Assembly (NCBI GenBank): GCA_963701735.1
Contig: CAVPBI010000032.1
Span: forward strand, 1-64,000
Length of the DNA stretch: 64,000 nt
From: CAWABB01 sp963701735
Lineage (GTDB): Bacteria > Bacteroidota > Ignavibacteria > UBA10030 > UBA6906
Direction: 5' to 3'
The notes beneath the pieces are model-generated. The model was not told where the DNA came from and ran no database searches. It saw only the letters and a program-made list of their open reading frames with translations. A program made the translations under genes and the position numbers. Positions 7,865 to 17,574 of the stretch are shown here, one piece after another (the stretch's first letter is position 1; every line of letters starts with the position of its first letter).

Positions 7865-9271
7865 ATGGCACAGGTGATCAAGTTCGGCACGGATGGCTGG
7901 CGCGCGGTCATCGCTGACGACTTCACGTTCGACAACGTCCGCCGCGTGGCACTGGCGACGGCGCGGCATTTCAAGCGCCACAAGAAGATCCGCAACGGCA
8001 TTGTCGTCGGGTACGATGCGCGGTTTATGTCCCGCGAGTTCGCTGAGGTGACCGCGGAGGCGATCGCGAACCAGGGGATCCGCGTGCTCCTGGCAGACAG
8101 CATCGTCTCGACGCCGATGGTGTCGCTCATGACGAAGCAGGATAACGCTGCCGCCGGCATCGTCATCACAGCCAGCCATAACCCCGCGAAATGGAACGGC
8201 TTCAAGATCAAGGGGGAATTCGGCGGACCGGCGCATCCCGAGATGGTCGCCAGGGTGGAGCGCGAGCTCGCGAAGGTCATGGCGCTGAAGCGCCTGCCGG
8301 AGAGCGGCACCCCCTTCGGGAAGCTTGTGGGCAAGGGGAAGATCAGGCTGGTGAACATGCGGGACCGGTACGTCGAGGATCTCCGGACGAAGGTGGACGT
8401 GGCCCGGATCCGTTCTTCCGGCGTGCGGATGCTCTTCGACGCCATGCACGGGTCTGGCATGGGCATCATGGGGCAGTTCATTCCGGACGTGGTGGAGATG
8501 CGGGGCGACTTCAACCCGTCGTTCGAGGGATCGAACCCGGAGCCCCTGGCACACAATCTCGTGGAGCTGAGCAGGCGCGTGCCGGCCGAGGGGTTTGGCA
8601 TCGGCATCGCGACCGATGGCGACGCGGACCGCGTTGGCGCGGTCGACGGCACGGGAGCATTCGTGGATTCGCACCGGATCTTCTCCCTGCTGCTGAAGTA
8701 TTTTGTCGAGCAGAAGGGCATGACGGGCGAAGTCGCGAAATCGTTCTCGGTCACAACCATGGTGGATGAGCAGTGCCGCCGGTACGGCATTCCCATGCAT
8801 GAGACGGCGGTGGGGTTCAAGCACCTTGCGCGGCTGATGACGGAGCGGGACATCCTGATCGCAGGAGAGGAGAGTGGCGGGCTTGGAGTGAAAGGCCATC
8901 TCCCGGAACGCGACGGGGTTCTGCTCGGCCTCCTGCTGTGCGAGATGATGGCGGTGCGCGGGAAGTCGCTTGCGGAGCTCGTCGAGGAGTTGTTCGCCGA
9001 GTTCGGGCGCCGCGTGTTCAAGCGCGTCGATCTCCATATCACGGAGAAGGAGAAGCAGGCGATCATGCGCCGTGTCACGAAGGGGCTGAAGGAGATCGCC
9101 GGCCGTCCGGTCACCGGGCGCAAAGACACGGACGGCGTCAAGTATTTTGTCGACCACGGCTGGGTGCTTGTTCGGGCCTCCGGAACCGAACCGCTCGTGC
9201 GCTTCTATGCGGAGGCGGAGAGCGATGCGGCGGTTGATGCCATGCTGGGGGCTTTGACGGGGGCGCGCTGA
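7865..9271 (+). CDS. Alpha-D-phosphohexomutase (phosphoglucomutase/phosphomannomutase family)
   Basis: These enzymes interconvert hexose 6-phosphates and 1-phosphates through a phosphoserine. The 468-residue protein has all four family signatures: the phosphoserine loop TASHNPAKWNGFKIKG with Ser104, the metal loop DGDADR at 251-256, the sugar loop GEESGGLG, and the phosphate loop RASGTEPLVRFY. GEESGG, without the usual final His, argues against GlmM. Glucose versus mannose preference cannot be fixed from sequence. It lies 13 bases after eno and 15 before a GalT-like gene, so its sugar 1-phosphate product may feed that protein. Confidence 0.9.
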   Translation: MAQVIKFGTDGWRAVIADDFTFDNVRRVALATARHFKRHKKIRNGIVVGYDARFMSREFAEVTAEAIANQGIRVLLADSIVSTPMVSLMTKQDNAAAGIVITASHNPAKWNGFKIKGEFGGPAHPEMVARVERELAKVMALKRLPESGTPFGKLVGKGKIRLVNMRDRYVEDLRTKVDVARIRSSGVRMLFDAMHGSGMGIMGQFIPDVVEMRGDFNPSFEGSNPEPLAHNLVELSRRVPAEGFGIGIATDGDADRVGAVDGTGAFVDSHRIFSLLLKYFVEQKGMTGEVAKSFSVTTMVDEQCRRYGIPMHETAVGFKHLARLMTERDILIAGEESGGLGVKGHLPERDGVLLGLLLCEMMAVRGKSLAELVEELFAEFGRRVFKRVDLHITEKEKQAIMRRVTKGLKEIAGRPVTGRKDTDGVKYFVDHGWVLVRASGTEPLVRFYAEAESDAAVDAMLGALTGAR

Positions 9272-9286
9272 CGCCGGAGTGCTGCC

Positions 9287-10603
9287 ATGCAGACGAAAGT
9301 CTTCTATACGATCATGCCGGACGGTACGGTGAAGCAGGTGAATCCCTTCACCGGGACCGAGGTGTGGGCGGTTGCAGGCCGGAGGAACAAGCCGCTGGCG
9401 AACACCGATACCGGAGAGGCGAAGCGGCTGGCATTGCACACGCCGGAAGACTACTGCAGCTTCTGCGCGCCACGGTATTTTGAAGTGCCGCCGGAAAAGT
9501 CGAGGCTGGTGCGGCGCGGAGAACGGTGGGAACGGCTCGACTTCGTGCCGCCCGACAGGTACTTCGACACCACCGCCGAGTTCCGGCGCGTCGGGAATAT
9601 GTTCGAGATCGTGACGCTGGACTACTGGCGGAAGAACTACGCCTACAAGATGACGGCGGGGCGCCAGAAGTGGAAGGAAGACTACATCGCGAGCCCTGCC
9701 GGGCTAAAACACATCATAGCCATCGTAGAGTTCAGGCTCCGGCGGGAAGGGCGGACGGACGCGCAGATTGAGAAGATGCCGGTCGCGGAGAAGCTGGCCC
9801 TGGCGGACGCGTTCTTCGGCGGAAGCCACGAGCAGATTATCGCCCGGCGGCACTACCGGGAGGATGCGCAGACCGAGGCGGACCTCCGCGCTTCGGGTGA
9901 TCTCACGGGGGAAGAGCACTACTGGTACTTCCGGATGACGATCGACGCGCTGCGCGACATCGGAGTCGCCAACAGGTACGTCCGGTACGTGAGCGTGTAC
10001 CAGAACTGGCTGAAGGCGGCGGGCGCATCGTTCGATCATCTCCACAAGCAGCTTGTGGCCCTGGACGAGTGGGGGGCGTCGATCCAGAACCAGATCAGGA
10101 TGCTCCGCGACGACCCGAACGCCTTCAACGATCTGGCGGCGAATTTCGCGGCCCACCACAATCTGATTTTCGCCGAGAACGACCACGCGATCGCCATGGT
10201 CGGGATCGGCCACCGCTATCCGACCCTGGAAATCTACTCCCGGTCGAACGCGGGCCGGCCGCACGAGCATGCGGAAGAGGAAATCCGGGGGATCAGCGAC
10301 CTCGTGCACGCCGTCCACGCCGCCACCGGAAGCGATATCTCCGCGAACGAGGAGTGGTACTACACACCGGTCGACGCGGTGTACAAGATGCCGTGGCACG
10401 TGCTGATCAAGTGGAGGATCAACACGCCTGCAGGGTTCGAAGGCGGGACGAGCATCTTCATTATTCCGATGACGCCGATTGAGCTGCGGGACCGGATCGT
10501 GCCGCGCCTCTACAAGCTCCGCGAAGAGCGGAAGATCGCCTGGCTCCGCATCGCCGAGGAGTGTCGCGTGGATCCCAATCCGCTGAAGTACTATCTGAAA
10601 TAG
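9287..10603 (+). CDS. GalT-like HIT-superfamily protein (DUF4921-type)
   Basis: A 438-residue protein resembling galactose-1-phosphate uridylyltransferases only at its motifs. FDHLHKQ carries the His-x-His-x-Gln triad, with His253 in the position of the GalT nucleophile, and YCSFC (Cys57, Cys60) resembles the GalT zinc-binding CxxC. The beginning, TIMPDGTVKQVNPFTGTEVW, and the body fit what I recall of DUF4921, whose function is not established. By analogy it may transfer a nucleotidyl group between a nucleotide and a sugar 1-phosphate. The adjacent phosphohexomutase supports a sugar-nucleotide role; this is inference. The ATG at 9287 follows CGGAG. Confidence 0.7.
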   Translation: MQTKVFYTIMPDGTVKQVNPFTGTEVWAVAGRRNKPLANTDTGEAKRLALHTPEDYCSFCAPRYFEVPPEKSRLVRRGERWERLDFVPPDRYFDTTAEFRRVGNMFEIVTLDYWRKNYAYKMTAGRQKWKEDYIASPAGLKHIIAIVEFRLRREGRTDAQIEKMPVAEKLALADAFFGGSHEQIIARRHYREDAQTEADLRASGDLTGEEHYWYFRMTIDALRDIGVANRYVRYVSVYQNWLKAAGASFDHLHKQLVALDEWGASIQNQIRMLRDDPNAFNDLAANFAAHHNLIFAENDHAIAMVGIGHRYPTLEIYSRSNAGRPHEHAEEEIRGISDLVHAVHAATGSDISANEEWYYTPVDAVYKMPWHVLIKWRINTPAGFEGGTSIFIIPMTPIELRDRIVPRLYKLREERKIAWLRIAEECRVDPNPLKYYLK

Positions 10604-10663
10604 CGCCTCCGTCAGCCGCACCCGCCCGGTCCATCTCCGACGCCGGCGCGCCACACTCACCGC

Positions 10664-12622
10664 ATGGTTTCCGCAAACGACATCACCCTCCGTTTTGCCG
10701 ACCGCACGCTCCTGAACGAGATCTCGTTCCGGATCGGCGCGCGGGACTGCATCGGACTTGTCGGCTCCAACGGCACCGGCAAATCGACCCTCCTGCGCAT
10801 CCTGACCGGAACGGTTCAACCGGACAGCGGCACGCTCACGAAAGCCCGGTACGTTACCGTAGGGTACCTCCCGCAGGAAGGCGTCACCGCGTCCGGCCGC
10901 ACGCTCATCGAGGAGGCCGAATCGGTGTTCGCCGACGTGGTGGAAGCCCAGACGCGTCTCGAAGAGATCCAGCGGCGCATGGGGGAGGTGGATGCCGGGA
11001 GCGAGGAGGCCGGGGAACTGCTGGAGCTGTACGGCGAACTGCAGCACCACCTGGAGATCTCGAACGCCTTCACGATGCGGGCGGAGGCGGAAGCGGTGCT
11101 GGCCGGCCTCGGGTTTTCGCAGCGCGACCTGACGCGCGCCGTCGAGGAGTTCAGCGGCGGCTGGCAGATGCGCATCGCGCTGGCGCGGCTCCTCCTGCAG
11201 GAGCCGTCACTCCTGCTGCTGGACGAACCCACCAACCACCTCGACCTCGATTCGCTCCAGTGGCTTGAGGAGTACATCAGAGGATACCGCGGCGCGCTGA
11301 TCCTCGTCTCCCATGACCGCCGGTTCCTCGATACGCTTACCGAGCGAACGTTCGAGCTCAGCATGGGCCGCCTTACGGAATACAAGGGGAACTTCTCGTT
11401 CTATGTGGAGCAAAAAGCCGAGCGGCTGGAGCAGCAGCGCTCGGCGTACCGGAACCAGCAGAGTCAGATCAAGCAGACCGAGCGGTTCATTGAGCGTTTC
11501 CGGTACAAGGCAACGAAGGCCAGGCAGGTGCAGAGCAGAATCAAGGCGCTCGACAAGCTCGAGCGCATCGAGCTGGAGGACACCGAACGCAGTCTCGATT
11601 TCGACTTCCCTCCGGCGCCGCCCGCAGGCGCAGTCGTGATGCGGCTGCAGGACATCCAGAAGCGGTATGGCGCGATCGAGGTGTTCGACGGGCTGGATCT
11701 GGAAATCGACCGGGGCGACAAGATCGCGCTGGTTGGCGTCAACGGGTCGGGGAAATCAACCCTTGCACGCATCATCGCGGGCGTCGAGGATGTGAACAGC
11801 GGACGTCGGATGCCAGGTCACAACGTGGTGGTGTCGTACTTCGCGCAGCATCAGGCGGAGGAGCTGGATCCCCGCGCGGACGTGCTGCAGACACTGGACG
11901 CAGTCGCGACCGGCGACATGCGGCAGCGGCTCAGGACCCTGCTGGGATGCTTCCTCTTCAGCGGTGACGATGTGTACAAGCGGGTTGGCGTTCTGTCCGG
12001 TGGCGAGAAGAGCAGGCTGGCACTGGCGAAGATGCTGCTGGAACCGGCCAATCTGCTGATCATGGACGAGCCCACGAACCATCTCGACATGGTATCCAAA
12101 GGCGTCCTCCAGGAGGCGCTCGAGCGGTTCGACGGGACGGCGGTCATTGTGTCGCACGACCGGGATTTCCTTGACCCGATCGTGACGAAGGTGATCGCCC
12201 TGCGTCCGGGGCCCCCGCTGGTCTACCCGGGAACCATGAGCGAGTTCCTGGATGCGCAGAAGAAGGCGGCATCGTCTGCGCCGGGCGGGCGGGCGGAACG
12301 TGGCGCACGCAGCGCAGGGAAGGAGCGGAAGCGGCAGGAGGCCGAAGAACGGCAGCAGCGGTACCGCCTCGTGAAACCGGTCCGGGATTCGGTCGAGAAG
12401 ATCGAACAGGCGATCGATCGGAAGGAACAGCGCCTCCGCCAATGCGAGCACCTCCTGGAAGATCCCGAGCTGTACAAGGACGGCGAGCGGGCGCGGGAGA
12501 CTACGGCGGAATACCAGACGCTGAAGAGAGACCTGGAAAACGACTATCACCGGTGGAACGACCTGACGCGGGAGCTGGAACGGCTGTCGGGCCACGGGGA
12601 AGATCAGGGCGGGCAGGCATGA
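10664..12622 (+). CDS. ABC-F family ATPase (Uup/EttA-like)
   Basis: ABC-F proteins have two ATPase domains and no membrane segments; most act on the ribosome, in translation rescue or antibiotic protection. The 652-residue protein has Walker A GSNGTGKST and GVNGSGKST, signatures FSGGWQMR and LSGGEKSR, and two LLDEPTNHLD/IMDEPTNHLD Walker B blocks. The linker between the domains is basic and helical (residues about 245-310), as in the family. The C-terminal 110 residues, rich in Lys, Glu, Gln and Arg, look like the DNA- or RNA-binding coiled coil of Uup-type members. The stop overlaps the next gene by 4 bases. Confidence 0.93.
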   Translation: MVSANDITLRFADRTLLNEISFRIGARDCIGLVGSNGTGKSTLLRILTGTVQPDSGTLTKARYVTVGYLPQEGVTASGRTLIEEAESVFADVVEAQTRLEEIQRRMGEVDAGSEEAGELLELYGELQHHLEISNAFTMRAEAEAVLAGLGFSQRDLTRAVEEFSGGWQMRIALARLLLQEPSLLLLDEPTNHLDLDSLQWLEEYIRGYRGALILVSHDRRFLDTLTERTFELSMGRLTEYKGNFSFYVEQKAERLEQQRSAYRNQQSQIKQTERFIERFRYKATKARQVQSRIKALDKLERIELEDTERSLDFDFPPAPPAGAVVMRLQDIQKRYGAIEVFDGLDLEIDRGDKIALVGVNGSGKSTLARIIAGVEDVNSGRRMPGHNVVVSYFAQHQAEELDPRADVLQTLDAVATGDMRQRLRTLLGCFLFSGDDVYKRVGVLSGGEKSRLALAKMLLEPANLLIMDEPTNHLDMVSKGVLQEALERFDGTAVIVSHDRDFLDPIVTKVIALRPGPPLVYPGTMSEFLDAQKKAASSAPGGRAERGARSAGKERKRQEAEERQQRYRLVKPVRDSVEKIEQAIDRKEQRLRQCEHLLEDPELYKDGERARETTAEYQTLKRDLENDYHRWNDLTRELERLSGHGEDQGGQA

Positions 12623-14031
12623 AGCGCGGCGACGAACTGACGGTGGAGATCGAAAGCCTCACGCCCGAGGGGGCAGGCATTGCGCGTGTTGAGGGCCTGG
12701 TGGTGTTTGTGCGCGAAGGTGTGCACGGAGACCGCCTGCGCGTGCAGGTGACGCGGGTGCGGAAGAATTTCGCGGAGGCGTCCATTCTGGAGGTGATGCG
12801 GCCGTCCGCGTCACGCGTGACCCCGCGGTGCCGCTACTTCGGCGAATGCGGTGGTTGCCGGCTGCAACATGTGGACTACGCCGCGCAGGCGGAGTTCAAG
12901 CGGCGGCACGTCGTCGACGCGCTGGAACGTATCGGAGGCTTCCGGGGGATTGAGGTGCGGCCGGCATTGGCGGCGGCCTCGCCGTACCTGTATCGAAACA
13001 AGATGGAGTTTTCGTTTGGCGAACGCTGGCTGTCGCGGGAGGAGCTGGAGCGGGCTGACGTTCAGGCCGATCGGTTCGCGGTGGGGCTGCATATCCCGGT
13101 GCGATTCGACAAGGTGCTGGATATCGAAGAGTGCTGGCTGCAGTCCGAAGCAAGCGTGAGGATCGTGAATGAGGCGCGGCTTTTTTGCCGCGAGCGATCG
13201 CTGCCGATCCACTCCACGCGCACGCATACGGGATACCTCCGGCATCTCGTGATCCGGCACAGCGAGCGGACGGGGGATCTCATGGTCAACCTGGTGACGA
13301 GCGAGGAGCGCCCGGCGGTACTGCAGGCGCTGACGGAGCGCCTGCGCGCAGCGGTGCCGTCGATCACGACGGTCGTGAACAACATCACCACCAGAAAGGC
13401 GCAGGTTGCGGTGGGGGAGACGGAGAGCGTCTACTACGGCCCGGGGTACATCACCGAGGTGCTCGGCGCGCGGCGGTACCGCGTGTCCGCGAACTCGTTC
13501 TTTCAGACAAACACGGCGCAGGCGGAGCGATTGTACGATGCCGCGCGCGACGCGGCGGAGCTGCGTCGGGAGGACATCGTGTACGATCTGTACTCGGGGA
13601 CCGGAACCATCGCCCTCCATCTCGCTGACGCGGTAGAGCGCGTGGTGGGTGTGGAGACGGTGGAGTCGGCCGTCGCTGACGCGCGCCGTAACGCGGCGTT
13701 CAACGGGGTGGGCAACTGCGAGTTTGTCGTCGGCGACCTGAAGGAGCGGCTCACGCGCGACACCGGCTGGATGCAAGAGCACCCGCTCCCCTCGGCCGTC
13801 ATCCTGGACCCGCCGCGAGCGGGCTGCCATGAGGACGTGCTCAAGGCTGTGGCGCGCCTGCGGCCCGAAAGAATCGTCTACGTCAGCTGTAATCCCGCCA
13901 CACAGGCCCGCGATGCCCAGATACTCTGCTCCATCGCTCCGTATGTTCCTGGGCCTGCGCAGCCGGTGGACATGTTCCCGCAGACCGGGCACGTAGAGAA
14001 TATCCTGCCTTTGCGCCTCCTCCCTTCGTGA
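12619..14031 (+). CDS. rlmD: 23S rRNA (uracil-C5)-methyltransferase, RumA/RlmD type
   Basis: A SAM-dependent enzyme that makes 5-methyluridine in RNA, most likely U1939 or U747 of 23S rRNA. The 470-residue protein opens with a TRAM domain (LTVEIESLTPEGAGIARVEG). An iron-sulfur site follows in CRYFGECGGCRLQH (Cys71, Cys77, Cys80), with Cys172 as a likely fourth ligand. The methyltransferase domain has DLYSGTGTIAL, LDPPRAGC, and YVSCNPAT with the catalytic Cys424. The ATG at 12619 overlaps the ABC-F stop (ATGA); the open frame extends further upstream inside the ABC-F gene. The exact target uridine is not predictable; RlmD versus RlmCD or TrmA remains open. Confidence 0.88.
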   Translation: MKRGDELTVEIESLTPEGAGIARVEGLVVFVREGVHGDRLRVQVTRVRKNFAEASILEVMRPSASRVTPRCRYFGECGGCRLQHVDYAAQAEFKRRHVVDALERIGGFRGIEVRPALAAASPYLYRNKMEFSFGERWLSREELERADVQADRFAVGLHIPVRFDKVLDIEECWLQSEASVRIVNEARLFCRERSLPIHSTRTHTGYLRHLVIRHSERTGDLMVNLVTSEERPAVLQALTERLRAAVPSITTVVNNITTRKAQVAVGETESVYYGPGYITEVLGARRYRVSANSFFQTNTAQAERLYDAARDAAELRREDIVYDLYSGTGTIALHLADAVERVVGVETVESAVADARRNAAFNGVGNCEFVVGDLKERLTRDTGWMQEHPLPSAVILDPPRAGCHEDVLKAVARLRPERIVYVSCNPATQARDAQILCSIAPYVPGPAQPVDMFPQTGHVENILPLRLLPS

Positions 14032-14068
14032 GTCCAATCACAGATTCGCAGATTTTTACTGTCTATCG

Positions 14069-14097
14069 TTGATTTTCTTCTAATTTCCCGATACTTT
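14069..14097 (+). promoter_or_regulatory. Predicted promoter of the DUF5916 gene
   Basis: TTGATT (14069-14074) and TACTTT (14092-14097) are 17 bases apart. CCCGA (14087-14091) and TCGGG (14097-14101) form a short dyad centred on the -10 box, a possible operator. Confidence 0.6.
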
Positions 14098-14138
14098 CGG
14101 GTTAAGTCGCGAAACGGGAAGAAGAAAACCGCAACGAG

Positions 14139-16580
14139 ATGCGCTCAGGAATCATATTCCGTCTGGTCCCGCTGGTTCTCTTGCCGGCCACTTTCGCTTT
14201 GGCCGGGGAAGCGGCGAAGACGATCCAGGCTGCTCGTGTACAGCGACCGCCGGAGATCGATGGGTCGCTACTGGAACCCGAATGGCAGACCGCACACCCT
14301 GTTCTGGATTTCACGCAGTTCGATCCCAACGAAGGGGCGCGTCCAACCGAACTGACCTCCGTCCGCATTCTCTATGATGATCACGCGCTGTATGTCGGCG
14401 CGATCTGCTACGACGCTCACCCCGAGCTCATCGTCCGCCAGCTGAGCAGGCGCGACCGGTCGACAGAAGCCGACCGCTTCGCCCTCATGATCGATTCCTA
14501 CGCCGACCGACAGTCGGCATTTTTCTTCAGCGTCAACGTCTCCGGCGTTCAGAGCGACGGGGTCATGACGCAGGCGGGCATCAACTACGACAACACGTGG
14601 GACGAAGTGTGGCAGGTGGAGACGCAGGTCTATCTTGATGGGTGGTCTGCCGAGTTCCGCATCCCGTTCAACGCGCTCCGGTTCGCGGACGATACCCCCG
14701 AGGCGATGAGCTGGGGGGTCAACTTCCGCCGGGTGATTGCGCGCAAGCACGAGACCGTCGAGTGGGTGATGGTCCCGCGCTCCGAACAGCTGCAGGTCCC
14801 CTTCTGGGGGACGCTCACCGGGCTGGCGGAGATCGATCCATCAATGCATCTGGATATCGTTCCGTACGCATCCGGAACGCTCCGGCAGTGGGCGCCGGCA
14901 TCCGGTCACGCTTCCAGTTCGGAAACCGAGGGGCTTGCCGGCGTCGATGTGAAGTACGGGCTCTCACGGAACTATACGCTCGATGCGACCATCAATCCCG
15001 ACTTTGGCCAGGTGGAAGTCGACCAGGCCGTCCTCAATCTCACCGTGTTCGAGACATTGTATCCGGAGAAGCGGCCGTTCTTCGTCGAGGGCGCACAGTT
15101 TTTCACGTTCGGTTCGAGCTTCGACAACACGCCGATGTCGCTCTTCTTCTCCCGCAGGATCGGCCGGCAGCCGACGGGCGGGTTCACCGTGCCGCCCGGC
15201 GGCTCAATCGTCGAGAGTCCATCGGTCACAACGATCCTCGGCGCGGCGAAACTGTCGGGTCGCTCGGCGGGCGGCCTTGCGGTAGGGGCGCTCGCGGCGC
15301 TTACGGACCGGGAGTTTGCCACGGTGCGCGACACCGGCGGAGCCGAGACCCGCACGCAGGTGGAACCACGGGCGTCATACAACGCGGTCAGGCTGCGTCA
15401 GGACTATGCCGATGGAACATGGTTCGGAGGCATCGCGACGTTGAGCGGAAAGGAGGGGCTGCAGCCGGCATTCTCGGGTGGAGTGGACTGGGGTTACCGG
15501 TTCGGGGACAACCTCCATGCGCTGGACGGCTACCTGGCGGGTGTGCGGCCGAGCGACGGTTCGCAGGCAGGATCCGCAGGCAGGCTGCTGTTTTCCCGCA
15601 TCTCAGCGGAACACTGGCTGTATGCAGGCTCGTACAGCTTCGCTACGCGGGGCTTCAATCCCAACGACATCGGGTTCTTTGCAGAGCCTCACGACCAGGG
15701 TGGTTACGCTCAGCTCGTGTATCGTGAGAACTACGCCACGGGGATCGCCAGGCGCTATGCGATCTCGGTGGTTCCGGAAGCGCGCTGGAACTGGGATGGT
15801 GTCCGCACGCTTGCCCAGATCGAGTTCGCGCCCACCGTGGAGTTGCAGAGTTTCTGGCGGATTGGCGTGAGCGCCATCGGAAGGCTCCCGGCCTATGACG
15901 ATGCGGAACGGGGCGTTCTGGGGCTCTACCGAAGGCCGGCAGGCGCGAGCGCAACGCTGTCGGTGGCCAGCGACCAGCGAGAGTCGGTCTCGGGATCGCT
16001 GGCGCTGATGTACAACGGTGACGCTTTGAACAAGCAGGAGTTCGCGAGCCTGCTCCAGATGAGCGTGCGGCCAGCGTCGTGGCTCGAGCTGAGCCCGGGC
16101 GTGATGTACCAGCGCATCCGTACGGAAGAGACCGGGGCGTTTGTCTCCGGGGGCATCGCGACAGTGACGAACAGCACCGGCACCTACAGCCTGTTCGGCG
16201 ATCGCGACCTGGACCTGCTGAACCTCGATCTTCGCGGGATCGTGACGTTCACCCGGACGTTGTCGCTGCAGATGTACATCCAGGCCCTCGTCGCCCGCGC
16301 AGGGTACGCAGACTACCGCGCACTGGTCGGGCCCGAGGAGTTTGTGCCTGCATCTGTGGCGATGGGGACGTACGACTTCAACTCCGTCTACTTTAACGCG
16401 AACCTCCTGCTGCGGTGGGAGTACCTGCCGGGGAGCACGGTCTATCTCGTGTGGACGCAATCGCGCTACGACTTCATCAGCGATACGGCGCCGGGCCTGG
16501 GCGAGCGACTGGGTGACATTTCGACGACGCCGCACGACGATGTGTTCCTCATGAAGGTGTCCTACTGGTTCTCGCTCTGA
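14139..16580 (+). CDS. DUF5916 outer-membrane protein with N-terminal CBM9-like domain
   Basis: An 813-residue exported protein. After a signal peptide (LVPLVLLPATFALAGEA) comes a CBM9-like sandwich: RPPEIDGSLLEPEWQTAHPV, RILYDDHALYVGAICYD and WSAEFRIPFNALRF. The rest matches the DUF5916 pattern, with TINPDFGQVEVDQAVLNLT and YPEKRPFFVEGAQFF, then many alternating strands ending VFLMKVSYWFSL, as in an outer-membrane beta barrel. It probably binds or admits carbohydrate or peptide material at the cell surface; no substrate is known. It has its own promoter and its stop abuts the stop of the convergent hydrolase with no gap. Confidence 0.85.
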   Translation: MRSGIIFRLVPLVLLPATFALAGEAAKTIQAARVQRPPEIDGSLLEPEWQTAHPVLDFTQFDPNEGARPTELTSVRILYDDHALYVGAICYDAHPELIVRQLSRRDRSTEADRFALMIDSYADRQSAFFFSVNVSGVQSDGVMTQAGINYDNTWDEVWQVETQVYLDGWSAEFRIPFNALRFADDTPEAMSWGVNFRRVIARKHETVEWVMVPRSEQLQVPFWGTLTGLAEIDPSMHLDIVPYASGTLRQWAPASGHASSSETEGLAGVDVKYGLSRNYTLDATINPDFGQVEVDQAVLNLTVFETLYPEKRPFFVEGAQFFTFGSSFDNTPMSLFFSRRIGRQPTGGFTVPPGGSIVESPSVTTILGAAKLSGRSAGGLAVGALAALTDREFATVRDTGGAETRTQVEPRASYNAVRLRQDYADGTWFGGIATLSGKEGLQPAFSGGVDWGYRFGDNLHALDGYLAGVRPSDGSQAGSAGRLLFSRISAEHWLYAGSYSFATRGFNPNDIGFFAEPHDQGGYAQLVYRENYATGIARRYAISVVPEARWNWDGVRTLAQIEFAPTVELQSFWRIGVSAIGRLPAYDDAERGVLGLYRRPAGASATLSVASDQRESVSGSLALMYNGDALNKQEFASLLQMSVRPASWLELSPGVMYQRIRTEETGAFVSGGIATVTNSTGTYSLFGDRDLDLLNLDLRGIVTFTRTLSLQMYIQALVARAGYADYRALVGPEEFVPASVAMGTYDFNSVYFNANLLLRWEYLPGSTVYLVWTQSRYDFISDTAPGLGERLGDISTTPHDDVFLMKVSYWFSL

Positions 16581-17543
16581 TCAGCCGAGCGTCCGCTCGA
16601 AGAAGCCGGCCACCACCCGCCGGTACTCGTCACCCCCAACCTCGAACGTATTGCTGTGCGTTGCTCCCGGAATCATCCAGAGTTCTTTCGGCTCGTTCGC
16701 ACGCTCGAACACCTGCTGCGAATACGACGGGCGGATGAGGGGATCGGCGGTCCCGTGCATCAGCAGGAGTGGGATGCGGATGCGGCTGACGGAGTCGACC
16801 GGTGACACAGCGGAGGCCTTGAAATGCGCGAGCTGCTCGGAGCGCATGATGACGATGTTGCGGAGGTAATGGAACGGGAGCTTGATCATGCGTTTCTGGT
16901 AGTCGTCGAATACGCTCCGGAGGCGAGCGAACCCGCTTTCGGCGACGACGGCCGTGACCCGCGAATCGTTTGCCGCCACCTGCAGGGCGACGGCCGCGCC
17001 CATCGAGGTGCCGAAGAGGCCGATCCGGCCAAGCCGCAGGTCCGGTCTCGACTGCAGATACGAGATAACCGTGCTGGCGTCGCGCTTTTCGTAGAATCCG
17101 TAGGTGCAGAAGCGTCCCCCGCTGTCGCCGTGGCGGCGGGCGTCGTACAGCATGACCAGGAATCCTGCCCCGCACAGCAGGTCCGCCATCGGAAGGCCCG
17201 AAATCTTCGACTCGCTGACGCCATGCAGATACACAACCGTGCCGCGTGGCTCGCCGGCGGGGTGCAGAAGCCAGCAGCTGAGCGGGATGCCCTCGGCCGA
17301 CGCGAGCGTAAACTCCTCGTGCCTGTAGGGAAGCTGGGACGGATACAGGAGCGACGTGTGGCGGCGGTAGTAGTCGATCGTCCGACGGTACGGTTGGAGC
17401 AGCAGCGACGGGCCGACGACGAACAGGATGAGCGACACGAACACGAGGAAGAGAAGCGCGAACAAAGCACCAGGAGCGCAATACTCATACTGCAATATAA
17501 CCGGACCTCCGCCCGAAGGCAAGACCGGAGACGAGGTTGACAC
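16581..17543 (-). CDS. Membrane-anchored alpha/beta hydrolase
   Basis: A 320-residue serine hydrolase. Residues about 25-50 (LFALLFLVFVSLILFVVGP) form one membrane anchor. The fold is seen in VVYLHGVSESK, the nucleophile elbow GLFGTSMGAA, the acid in LLMHGTADPLI, and the histidine in PGATHSNTF. It resembles the BEM46/YfhR-like group (peptidase S9-like, DUF1749-related), whose substrates are mostly unknown; an esterase acting at the membrane is likely. The GTG at 17543 follows GTGGAG. It shares its promoter region with the divergent glycosyltransferase gene. Confidence 0.85.
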   Translation of the reverse strand: MSTSSPVLPSGGGPVILQYEYCAPGALFALLFLVFVSLILFVVGPSLLLQPYRRTIDYYRRHTSLLYPSQLPYRHEEFTLASAEGIPLSCWLLHPAGEPRGTVVYLHGVSESKISGLPMADLLCGAGFLVMLYDARRHGDSGGRFCTYGFYEKRDASTVISYLQSRPDLRLGRIGLFGTSMGAAVALQVAANDSRVTAVVAESGFARLRSVFDDYQKRMIKLPFHYLRNIVIMRSEQLAHFKASAVSPVDSVSRIRIPLLLMHGTADPLIRPSYSQQVFERANEPKELWMIPGATHSNTFEVGGDEYRRVVAGFFERTLG

Positions 17544-17566
17544 TCCACTGCCCGCTTCGTATTATA
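17537..17566. promoter_or_regulatory. Divergent overlapping promoters (GT4 plus, hydrolase minus)
   Basis: On the plus strand TTGACA (17537-17542), a 17-base spacer and TATTAT (17560-17565) form the best promoter in the window. The same AT-rich block read on the minus strand gives TATAAT (17566-17561), about 18 bases before the hydrolase GTG at 17543, but without a clear -35. RNA polymerase could not occupy both at once. Confidence 0.6.
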
Positions 17567-17574
17567 TGCTCGTC

